From positions 1 to 6,066 of the forward strand of contig JAKAMV010000638.1 in the NCBI GenBank assembly GCA_021812735.1: 6,066 bases of DNA. The letters are read 5' to 3'. Position 1 is the first letter of the stretch. The number at the start of each line of letters is the position of its first letter. Origin of the DNA: Chloroflexota bacterium. Its GTDB lineage: Bacteria; Chloroflexota; Limnocylindria; Limnocylindrales; CSP1-4. The notes under the pieces were generated by a model. The model saw nothing but the letters and a program-made list of their open reading frames with translations. It was not told where the DNA came from and searched no databases. A program made the position numbers and the translations under genes. Of this stretch, positions 1-4,472 are shown piece by piece.

Positions 1-1
1 G

Positions 2-166
2 GAGGTCCGTTGCCAGAGACCGCACGCAGCAGCGGAATGGCTCGGTCAAATCGAAAGTCGCGTGACTGGCGGCGAGGACCCCTTCCTGACCGTCCGGACG
101 CCCGACCCGACCCTTACTTCGACGGTACTACACGACCTCGTCGATGGGCTGCGCAAGCGTCGGTAG
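2..166 (+). CDS. C-terminal end of an unrecognised protein (partial, 5' end outside window)
   Basis: A frame open from the left edge runs 54 codons to a TAG at 164-166. The peptide reads like genuine protein: a helical stretch (AAEWLGQIESRV), a short loop (GGEDPF), and a C-terminal amphipathic helix ending in basic residues (TVLHDLVDGLRKRR). Codon third positions are mostly G or C, and this frame has a more balanced residue mix than the overlapping frame 10-219, which is Arg/Pro-rich. No family is recognised and the fragment lacks any catalytic motif. It is on the same strand as the toxin-antitoxin-like pair, but 415 bases and a separate promoter lie between them, so it is probably a different unit. 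It could be the tail of another accessory gene. It is called coding mainly on composition. Confidence 0.5.
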   Translation, partial: EVRCQRPHAAAEWLGQIESRVTGGEDPFLTVRTPDPTLTSTVLHDLVDGLRKRR

Positions 167-543
167 GCGACCGATGTCATCGCCTTCTGCCACACTCGCA
201 GTTCACGGTCCCACGCTAGGCGGTCCCGTCTTCGGAGCCTCTTCGCGATCCCGGCAACGAAGCACGAGCCTTCCGGATCCCAGCATCCTCCTGCGCCGCG
301 TACCCGGCTTCGCTCGGCCTCGGACGCGCCTCACCGGCGGGGGGCTGCAGCCACGACGTTCGAGGCGACGTGGCAGGCGAGCTCTACGAGGGCCGTGTCG
401 CGCGGCTCTGGCGCGGTCCGGCGCGCCGGACATGCCCGCGCTGGTCCGGTTGGTCGAGACGGACCGTTTCTCTATGAGTAGTACTGGGATGCCGTGCCGG
501 CCTGCGCCCTGTTCCGCGAGTCGCGAGCGGGTCCGTGGGGCCC
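167..543. other. Intergenic stretch without a convincing gene
   Basis: All frames here give Arg/Ser/Pro-rich translations with no usable ribosome binding site. The longest (144-551 plus, 203-433 and 384-707 minus) look like composition artefacts. Visible structure is limited to a perfect 16-bp palindrome at 416-431, a GGTCC/GGACC inverted pair at 443-447 and 461-465, and two CGGTCCC copies 15 bases apart (206-212, 221-227). It may hold decayed coding sequence: the frame ending at 480-482 is open from 167 but has no start codon. Confidence 0.55.
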
Positions 544-572
544 TTGACTGACGGTATTGTCTGAACTATTTT
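544..572 (+). promoter_or_regulatory. Sigma-70-type promoter of the HTH/nucleotidyltransferase pair
   Basis: TTGACT (544-549) and TATTTT (567-572) are separated by exactly 17 bases. Both match the housekeeping consensus well (TTGACA; actinobacterial TANNNT). The -10 box ends only 9 bases before ATG 582, so transcription should begin at about 579-582. That leaves almost no 5' leader and places ATG 576 upstream of the expected start site. The stretch is AT-rich compared with its flanks. Confidence 0.7.
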
Positions 573-581
573 CACATGACA

Positions 582-1265
582 ATGGTTGAGGCAAGACTCT
601 CCGATTGGATGCCCGCGTCCGAGGCCGCCGCCGCGCTCGGGCTGACGCGGCAGCGCGTCCTCCAGCTCGTGCGCGACGGCGCGCTCCGCTCGAGGGCCCT
701 CGGCCACCAGACGCTGGTCCGGCGCGAGGACGTGGAGGCACGCCTGGAACTGCGCCCCGCCAGCGGCCGCCGCTACTCGCCCCGTCGAGCCTGGGCGCTC
801 ATCCTGCTCTGGGACGGCACCGCACCGCCGGGCCTCGACGCCCCGACGCTCTCGCGGCTGCGCGCCGTCGCCCGCGGGGGCCTGTGGGACGTCCGCGCCC
901 GGCTGGGGTCACGCGCCCGGCGCCGCGACCTCCGCGCCCACAGCTCCGACCTCGCCCGGCTCGCGGCCGAGGGCGCCGTCGTCCGGACCGGGCCGCGCTT
1001 CGCGGCCGAGGCCGGGCTCGGCCTGGTGGCCCCGGACGCGCAGGTCGAGCTCTACGTGGACGCGTCGACGGCTCGGCGGCTCGAGCGGCGGTATGCGCTG
1101 CGCCCCACGGACGAGCCGAACGTCGTGCTACGGGTCGTGCCCGACGAGGTCCGCGCCTGGCTCTCTGGCCCCGTCGCGCCCCGGGCCGCCGTCGCGCTGG
1201 ACCTCGCCGACGACCGCGACCCGAGGAGCCAGCAGGTCGCGCGCGAGGCGCTGACCGCGCGATGA
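582..1265 (+). CDS. Excisionase/MerR-type HTH protein, probable antitoxin of an AbiEii-like pair
   Basis: This is a 227-aa protein. Residues 9-56 form a winged HTH of the excisionase/MerR class (PASEAAAALGLTRQRVLQL, then a recognition and wing segment LGHQTLVRREDVEARL). The rest contains helices (about 85-130) and a last third (about 155-225) with alternating strands, ending APRAAVALDLADDRDPRSQQVAREAL. That end is typical of regulators fused to an HTH in type IV toxin-antitoxin antitoxins. It overlaps the nucleotidyltransferase gene by 4 bases (ATGA), so the two are translationally coupled. The likely role is binding its own promoter and counteracting the partner; neutralisation is inferred. 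ATG 582 is chosen because the -10 box ends at 572. ATG 576 lies upstream of the expected transcript start, and ATG 609 would still keep the HTH. There is no Shine-Dalgarno, which fits leaderless translation. GC is extreme, higher than in the right half of the window. Confidence 0.8.
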   Translation: MVEARLSDWMPASEAAAALGLTRQRVLQLVRDGALRSRALGHQTLVRREDVEARLELRPASGRRYSPRRAWALILLWDGTAPPGLDAPTLSRLRAVARGGLWDVRARLGSRARRRDLRAHSSDLARLAAEGAVVRTGPRFAAEAGLGLVAPDAQVELYVDASTARRLERRYALRPTDEPNVVLRVVPDEVRAWLSGPVAPRAAVALDLADDRDPRSQQVAREALTAR

Positions 1266-1969
1266 CGGTCGTCATCCTGCCCGCGAGCGACGCGGAGGCA
1301 CGGGTCTGGGGGACCGCGCTGGAGGTTTCGAGGCTGTTCGCAGGGGTCCCGTGGGTCCTCGTCGGCGCGCAGATGGTCATCCTCCTCGAGCGCGAGGCGG
1401 GGTGGCCGTCCGGCCGCACCACCGGGGACGTCGACGTCGTGGTCGACGTGCGCGTGCTCGCCGACGGCACGCGGATCGCCGCGGAGCGCCTCGTGGCCGC
1501 CGGGTTCGAGATGGCGGAGGCGCGGCACCCCTACCGGTTCCGGCGCGACGACGCGCAGGTCGACCTCCTCGCCCCCGACCACGTCGGCTCCCGCGCCGAC
1601 CTGACGACCGTCCCGCCGTCGACGACAACGGAGATACCGGGGGGCAGCCGCGCGCTCGCCTCAGCGCGCCCGCTCGCCGTCGAGGTCGTCGGCGTCGGCA
1701 TCGGCGTCCTCCCGGTCCCGTCCCTCGCCGCCGCGATCGTGCTCAAGGTCCGGGCCTGGCAGTCGCGCCAGGCGGACCGCGACGTCGAGGACCTAGTCCG
1801 GCTCCTCGGCCTCGTCCCGGACGTGGAGACGGTGCGGCGCGAGTTCAAGCCAGCGGAGCGGCGGGCCCTCGCCGGGATCCGGCCGCTCGCGAACCCGAAG
1901 CACCGCGCCTGGCGGGTCGCCCGGGAGCCGGGGGAGGCACGAGCGGCGCTCGACCGGCTGTCGCACTGA
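1262..1969 (+). CDS. Minimal nucleotidyltransferase, AbiEii-like probable toxin
   Basis: This is a 235-aa protein starting at the ATG that overlaps the upstream stop. Residues 31-63 carry the nucleotidyltransferase signature: hydrophobic strand WVLVGAQ (Gly35-Ala36 in place of the usual Gly-Gly or Gly-Ser), a helix, then RTTGDVDVVVDV with metal-binding Asp56 and Asp58. A third acid lies in QVDLLAPD (Asp101). The helix LKVRAWQSRQADRDVEDLVRLL (about 161-182) matches the Lys...Arg...Asp-Asp-Leu block of AbiEii/MenT toxins. Characterised MenT relatives transfer nucleotides to tRNA acceptor stems and stop translation. The substrate here is unknown. It is somewhat shorter than AbiEii proteins (about 300 aa). 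Coupling to an HTH gene supports a type IV-style toxin-antitoxin or abortive-infection role. A housekeeping nucleotidyltransferase is less likely because the protein has no other domain. It is followed by a strong GC-rich hairpin. Confidence 0.82.
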   Translation: MTVVILPASDAEARVWGTALEVSRLFAGVPWVLVGAQMVILLEREAGWPSGRTTGDVDVVVDVRVLADGTRIAAERLVAAGFEMAEARHPYRFRRDDAQVDLLAPDHVGSRADLTTVPPSTTTEIPGGSRALASARPLAVEVVGVGIGVLPVPSLAAAIVLKVRAWQSRQADRDVEDLVRLLGLVPDVETVRREFKPAERRALAGIRPLANPKHRAWRVAREPGEARAALDRLSH

Positions 1970-1974
1970 CGATG

Positions 1975-2003
1975 GCTGGCCCGGGCGGCGCGCCCGGGCC
2001 AGC
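1975..2003 (+). terminator. 12-bp perfect GC-rich hairpin after the nucleotidyltransferase gene
   Basis: Arms GCTGGCCCGGGC (1975-1986) and GCCCGGGCCAGC (1992-2003) are perfect complements around a 5-base loop, starting 5 bases after the stop codon. No T-run follows, as in the U-poor terminators common in high-GC actinobacteria. It lies between convergent genes and may act on both strands. Confidence 0.7.
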
Positions 2004-2010
2004 ACGCCAT

Positions 2011-2031
2011 GGCTACTAGGGGGCTGTAGCC
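2011..2031 (+). terminator. Second hairpin in tandem behind the terminator
   Basis: GGCTAC (2011-2016) pairs with GTAGCC (2026-2031) around a 9-base loop, 7 bases after the first hairpin. It could back up termination between the convergent transcription units. A third weak pair, CCGGCC (2056-2061) with GGCCGG (2074-2079), lies closer to the minus-strand gene's stop and could serve that strand. Confidence 0.35.
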
Positions 2032-2117
2032 GAATTCCCGCGGTGAAGGTGCCAACCGGCCCCAAGATCATCCGGCCGGCGCGCGCACGTCCGCAGCGCA
2101 TCAGTCTGGCGGGGGCA

Positions 2118-2810
2118 CTACCCCACCTCGACACCGATGACCTTCCAGCTCTGGTGCAGGCCATACCGGTCTGGCGGCACGGAGAAGACCTGTCGGATGA
2201 GGACCACATACGCGCCGCGAGCCAGAGGGCCCAGATCCATGACCGCCACGGCGCCATTGACGCTGACCGGGGTCACCGCGGCCCCAAGATCGGTCCAGCT
2301 CCTCTGATCGGGACTGGGTATCAGGACGGCGACCTGGCTGAAGAGCGCCGGGCTCAGATCATCGACGACGATCACGTCCACCGGTGCGCCAGCCCCGTTC
2401 ACGTGTGCGATGGCGGCCAGCTGCGGCCACATCTCGCTGGGTCCCGGGATCTCCGTCTCCGGGCTCGCGCCCTCGATATGCGTGATCTCGTGCGCGGGGA
2501 CTCCCTGGCAGGCGAGGCCATAGGCCGTCGTGCACACCACAGGAGCCAGCCCGGCTGAGGTCACGCGGGTCGCGTAGTACGCCTGCATCAACTCTGGCGC
2601 CACGGACGCACTGGTGATCCAGGAACTAGGATGCGGGCTCGACGACGTGGCGCCAACCGCACTGGTCGCGGTTGCCTTGGGAGCGACGGGAGTCACCTGC
2701 GCGAGCCCCAAGCCGATCACGACGCCGAGCGCGATCCCGATGAGCAGGGCGGGCACGAGCGGCGAACGAGGGTCGACGGAGTGCAGGCGCACCGACGGTC
2801 CGTTGGTCAC
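2118..2810 (-). CDS. Membrane-anchored extracytoplasmic protein of unknown function
   Basis: This is a 230-aa protein beginning with GTG at 2810; an in-frame stop upstream leaves no earlier start. Residues 1-17 are polar, and 18-39 (PLVPALLIGIALGVVIGLGLAQ) form one transmembrane helix rich in small residues. There is no signal-peptidase site or lipobox Cys, so it is probably an uncleaved anchor. Residues 40-65 are a Pro/Thr/Ser/Ala linker. The remaining 165 residues look like an exported globular domain with two cysteines (93 and 101) that could form a disulfide. The end of the protein looks strand-rich (VDVIVVDD, AVAVMDLGPLARGAYVVLI, WKVIGVEV), suggesting a beta-sandwich. It follows the HTH gene by 61 bases on the same strand, so co-transcription is likely. 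No family is recognised; a surface or binding role is only inferred. Confidence 0.72.
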   Translation of the reverse strand: MTNGPSVRLHSVDPRSPLVPALLIGIALGVVIGLGLAQVTPVAPKATATSAVGATSSSPHPSSWITSASVAPELMQAYYATRVTSAGLAPVVCTTAYGLACQGVPAHEITHIEGASPETEIPGPSEMWPQLAAIAHVNGAGAPVDVIVVDDLSPALFSQVAVLIPSPDQRSWTDLGAAVTPVSVNGAVAVMDLGPLARGAYVVLIRQVFSVPPDRYGLHQSWKVIGVEVG

Positions 2811-2846
2811 CGGCCCATCATGCGCCCCGGACGGGCGTGCTCAGAC

Positions 2847-2871
2847 CAAGGATTCGGTCAGTAGCTCCTTG
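2847..2871 (-). repeat. Short inverted repeat between the HTH and membrane-protein genes
   Basis: CAAGGA (2847-2852) and TCCTTG (2866-2871) are perfect complements with a 13-base loop, directly after the HTH stop codon on the minus strand. The 6-bp stem has no T-run. It could lower expression of the downstream gene or stabilise the upstream mRNA end. It is weak enough to be chance. Confidence 0.3.
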
Positions 2872-3465
2872 TCAGCGCGGCCGCCGCGGAGACGTGTCAG
2901 CGAGTGGTGAGCCGGTCTGTGAGGTCGGCGATGGAGACTGGTAGCCCGATGGTGGGTAGCCCATTGTCGCGCCTGTCGCCTCGAATGCCGAGCGCACGAT
3001 TCTCTCGCGGTCGGAGTCGCTCAGCAACCCGAGCCATGGCGAGTTCTGGCGAAGCTCGCGCGCCTCGGGGTGGGTTGAGGTCATCACGCGCATCACGGCC
3101 TCGGGACCCCGGGCGATGACGTCGAGCCACCGTCGCAGCCAGACCCCGCCGTCGGCGCCGGCCGCCAGCTGGCGCTCGACGCTGGCCCGGCCCTTCGCAA
3201 GCGACGCCGACGGGTCGGCCGCGATCTTGCCGGCAGCTGCCCGGTGGAGCCAGAGTGAGCGCACCTGGTCCTTGGTCATCGGCCCGCCGCGCGAGCCGGA
3301 GGGCCTGTCCCGCAGGGCGACCACGGCGTCGAACCGGATCCGGCGGTGGGTACCGGCCATCGTGTACGGCAGTTCGCCCCGCTCGCAAAGGTCGATCACG
3401 TGCTGACGCGTCACGCCGAGGATCCTCGCCGCATCGCCTGTGGTGACCAGGTCTTGCGTTGTCAT
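2872..3465 (-). CDS. Excisionase/MerR-type HTH regulator with a C-terminal alpha-helical domain
   Basis: This is a 197-aa protein starting at ATG 3465. Residues 7-51 are an excisionase/MerR-like winged HTH (VTTGDAARILGVTRQHVIDL, then the wing MAGTHRRIRFDAVVAL). Residues 64-163 form a helical module (QVRSLWLHRAAAGKIAADP, WLRRWLDVIARGPEAVMRVM, EARELRQNSPWLGLLS). From memory, this resembles recurrent actinobacterial HTH proteins carrying an ELRQNSPFAGVL-type motif, often next to toxin-like genes; I could not verify this. No toxin follows here, but a membrane-anchored protein gene does. The last 34 residues are a Pro/Ser/Thr-rich tail that may result from a frameshift (the other frame ends at 2897). 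It is divergent from the five-gene operon. Two direct repeats upstream (3480-3544) are likely operators for this protein. No clear Shine-Dalgarno is seen. Confidence 0.8.
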   Translation of the reverse strand: MTTQDLVTTGDAARILGVTRQHVIDLCERGELPYTMAGTHRRIRFDAVVALRDRPSGSRGGPMTKDQVRSLWLHRAAAGKIAADPSASLAKGRASVERQLAAGADGGVWLRRWLDVIARGPEAVMRVMTSTHPEARELRQNSPWLGLLSDSDRERIVRSAFEATGATMGYPPSGYQSPSPTSQTGSPLADTSPRRPR

Positions 3466-3479
3466 GCCGCATCTCTATC

Positions 3480-3544
3480 GTCAAGAAACACAACAGTTAG
3501 CATCGTCGTCCCCGCGATCATGAAGTCAAGAGACAAACAGTTAG
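3480..3544. repeat. Pair of near-identical 20-21 bp direct repeats, probable operators
   Basis: Copy 1 (3480-3500) and copy 2 (3525-3544) share GTCAAG, then an A-rich segment, then AACAGTTAG. They differ by one substitution and one extra base. The start-to-start distance is 45 bases. Each contains the odd palindrome AACAGTT. The pair sits 15 bases upstream of the HTH gene start. On the minus strand, copy 2 supplies TTGACT (3529-3524). A weak GATGCT (3504-3499, spacing 19) would put the transcript start inside copy 1. This layout suits autoregulation by the HTH protein. Recombinase or replication-protein sites are the alternative. Confidence 0.65.
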
Positions 3545-3570
3545 GTGCAGCCCCGGGTGGGCGGACGCCT

Positions 3571-3632
3571 CCAGGTTCCTGGGGCCCCGCGAAGAGGAAC
3601 CAAGGTCTACGGCGGCAAGCCGCCTGCCTTGG
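3571..3632. repeat. Cluster of overlapping hairpins, possible structured RNA
   Basis: GGTTCCT (3574-3580) pairs with AGGAACC (3595-3601) around a loop containing the palindrome GGGGCCCC. Directly following, CCAAGG (3600-3605) pairs with CCTTGG (3627-3632), enclosing a second stem, GGCGG (3611-3615) with CCGCC (3620-3624) and loop CAAG. CCAGG/CCTGG (3571-3575, 3578-3582) is a competing fold. Such density is more than expected even in GC-rich DNA. No expression signal proves it is transcribed. Confidence 0.4.
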
Positions 3633-3677
3633 AAGGGCCCGGAGCTGGGCTATGGGCGCATGGCGTGGTAGTAGAAG

Positions 3678-3750
3678 GCGTGATGGTCACGAGGTCTCCG
3701 TGTTTGGGCCTGTGCAGTTGTCCGGCCGATCTGGTCGGACTCCATCACGC
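3678..3750. repeat. 9-bp inverted repeat with nested stems, followed by a T-run
   Basis: GCGTGATGG (3678-3686) and CCATCACGC (3742-3750) are perfect complements. Inside are GTCCG/CGGAC (3720-3724, 3736-3740), one base from the 3' arm, and CACG/CGTG (3688-3691, 3699-3702), one base from the 5' arm. The fold would be a three-way junction. A TTTT (3752-3755) follows one base after the stem, as at the end of a terminated small RNA on the plus strand. The call is by inspection only. Confidence 0.4.
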
Positions 3751-3851
3751 GTTTTCCTCCGTCGTTGCCAGGTCGTCCGCCCCGCGTCAACAGCAACGAT
3801 GAAGCGTTTGCGAGAGGACGTCGACCTAGCCAGGCCTTTTGTCCGCCTTTA

Positions 3852-3870
3852 TTGACGTTACGAAACGCAA
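3852..3870. repeat. Imperfect palindrome in the AT-rich stretch, possible operator
   Basis: TTGACGTT (3852-3859) and AACGCAA (3864-3870) are complementary except for one bulged base, around ACGA. It lies about 75 bases upstream of the operon's -35 box in the only AT-rich part of the intergenic region. It could bind a regulator, but no promoter overlaps it convincingly. Confidence 0.3.
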
Positions 3871-3943
3871 TATGTGGGCATCAAGACGTCCAGCACCACA
3901 ACCTGTCGTACCTCACGATCACGACAAAGGGCGAGAAAAGGCA

Positions 3944-3971
3944 TTGACAAGGGCGGTGGAGCAGTTACCCT
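3944..3971 (+). promoter_or_regulatory. Sigma-70-type promoter of the five-gene operon
   Basis: A perfect TTGACA (3944-3949) and TACCCT (3966-3971, fits TANNNT) are separated by 16 bases. Transcription would start near 3977-3979, giving a leader of about 37 bases before ATG 4015 with its GAGGAG ribosome binding site. An ATG at 3977 sits at the predicted start but opens a poor Arg-rich frame. Confidence 0.7.
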
Positions 3972-4014
3972 GCAGGATGAGCGTCGTACCCAGCCGGACG
4001 AGGAGACGAGCCGC

Positions 4015-4179
4015 ATGGCGAGCCACAAGCCGGGCGCGAAGGCGCCGGCCTCAGGCATATACAAGTCAGCGCCCGGGGGGAAGGAGATCGTGCTCAAGCA
4101 AGGGGACAGGTTCCCGCCGACCAAGGCCGGGGGGCACTGGACCGAGTCGAGGGTGATCGGCAAGAAGCCGAAGAAGTGA
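4015..4179 (+). CDS. YjzC-like small protein (54 aa)
   Basis: This small basic protein has the core features of the YjzC family: PGAKAPASGIYK (residues 6-17) and IVLKQGDRFPPTKAGGHW (25-42), matching the PGxxAPxxGxY and KxGDRFPxT...W pattern of Bacillus YjzC. Function is unknown throughout the family. The C-terminus is Lys-rich (KKPKK) and there is no membrane segment or signal peptide. ATG 4015 is chosen because GAGGAG (4000-4005) lies 9 bases upstream and the family similarity starts there. The frame is open back to 3874, but that part lies largely upstream of the promoter. It is the first gene of the five-gene operon; the next gene starts 11 bases after the stop, with its ribosome binding site overlapping this stop codon. 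Confidence 0.8.
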   Translation: MASHKPGAKAPASGIYKSAPGGKEIVLKQGDRFPPTKAGGHWTESRVIGKKPKK

Positions 4180-4190
4180 GGTCAGGGTCG

Positions 4191-4310
4191 GTGGCGACGA
4201 GCAAGAAGGCCGCCAAGGCGGCGTCCAAGGTCCTCCGCGACGGGCGGTTCAGCAAGACCTCGAAGAGCGCAGCGGGCTCTGCCCTCTCGCAGAAGAAGAA
4301 GAAGAAGTAG
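4191..4310 (+). CDS. 39-aa Lys-rich conserved-type small protein
   Basis: GTG 4191 opens a 39-codon frame with GAGGT (4178-4182) 8 bases upstream, overlapping the previous stop. The peptide has a helical Lys/Ala start (SKKAAKAASKVLRDGRF), then KTSKSAAGSALSQ, and ends in five lysines. The pattern SKVLRD...SKTSKSAAGSALSQ matches, from memory, a widespread family of tiny uncharacterised bacterial proteins. The predicted charge is strongly positive, which suggests nucleic-acid, ribosome or membrane-surface contact, but nothing proves this. The five AAG codons (4293-4307) form a trinucleotide repeat that could slip. The next gene's AGGAGG overlaps this stop codon. It is easily missed because of its size. 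Confidence 0.7.
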   Translation: MATSKKAAKAASKVLRDGRFSKTSKSAAGSALSQKKKKK

Positions 4311-4320
4311 GAGGCAGGTG

Positions 4321-4449
4321 ATGACTCTCCGCAAGGCTATGGCGCTGCTGATGCTGCTGATGGCGGCCTCGGCCTGGATCACGTATCTGGAGCGGCCGAC
4401 ACGAGGGAACCTGCGCCGGGCCGTCCGAGACACGTTTCCGCTTCTGTAA
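4321..4449 (+). CDS. 42-aa single-pass membrane peptide
   Basis: ATG 4321 is preceded by a full AGGAGG (4309-4314) 6 bases upstream, the best ribosome binding site in the window. An in-frame GTG at 4318 is too close to that site. Residues 6-22 (AMALLMLLMAASAWITY) form one transmembrane helix after a basic MTLRK start. The remaining 20 residues are Arg-rich and amphipathic (RGNLRRAVRDTFPLL). The helix contains a 9-base tandem duplication encoding Leu-Leu-Met twice. A small regulatory membrane peptide, holin-like or type I toxin-like peptide is conceivable. The position between co-oriented genes, with no antisense RNA evident, argues for an ordinary operon member. No family is recognised. Confidence 0.65.
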   Translation: MTLRKAMALLMLLMAASAWITYLERPTRGNLRRAVRDTFPLL

Positions 4450-4472
4450 GCCCGTTGACGGGGAGAACGCGG

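Larger units (their letters stand above)
3546..3943. other. Gene-free, structure-rich intergenic region
   Basis: Nearly 400 bases lie between the divergent HTH gene and the operon promoter without a believable ORF. All long frames give Arg/Gly/Pro-rich translations with no ribosome binding site. It is rich in inverted repeats (3571-3632, 3678-3750, 3852-3870) and becomes AT-rich after about 3835. No tRNA, SRP RNA, RNase P or tmRNA hallmark is visible. It could hold a small structured RNA, a long regulated leader, or a DNA site for replication or recombination. Confidence 0.5.

Noticed and set aside
10..551. Plus-strand frames 10-219 and 144-551 as genes
   Set aside because: Translations are Arg/Ser/Pro-rich with no ribosome binding site. 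The first overlaps a more protein-like frame ending at 166.
605..1261. N-terminal extension of the nucleotidyltransferase back to 605
   Set aside because: The extension lies out of frame over the HTH gene and is almost pure Arg/Ala/Pro/Gly. The family similarity begins at the ATG at 1262.
799..2257. Long minus-strand frames opposite the toxin-antitoxin-like pair
   Set aside because: They are antisense shadows caused by high third-position GC in the real genes; they are Arg/Pro/Ser-rich without motifs.
2043..2558. Plus-strand frame opposite the membrane-protein gene
   Set aside because: The minus-strand frame has a clear transmembrane anchor and natural composition. The plus frame is its shadow, rich in Arg, His and Asp.
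3571..3660. tRNA, SRP RNA or RNase P RNA in the hairpin-rich region
   Set aside because: No cloverleaf with anticodon and T-arm, no SRP GGAAGCAGC-type loop and no conserved RNase P core could be matched.
3346..3855. Plus-strand frames across the HTH gene start and the intergenic region
   Set aside because: They have low-quality Arg/Gly/Pro composition and cross the direct repeats and hairpins, with no ribosome binding site.
3874..4014. Longer start of the YjzC-like gene at 3874
   Set aside because: The promoter at 3944-3971 lies inside this extension. ATG 4015 has GAGGAG at good spacing and matches the family's start.
3977..4156. Leaderless gene starting at ATG 3977 on the predicted transcript start
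   Set aside because: The frame is Arg-rich and runs over the YjzC-like gene, which has the better frame and ribosome binding site.
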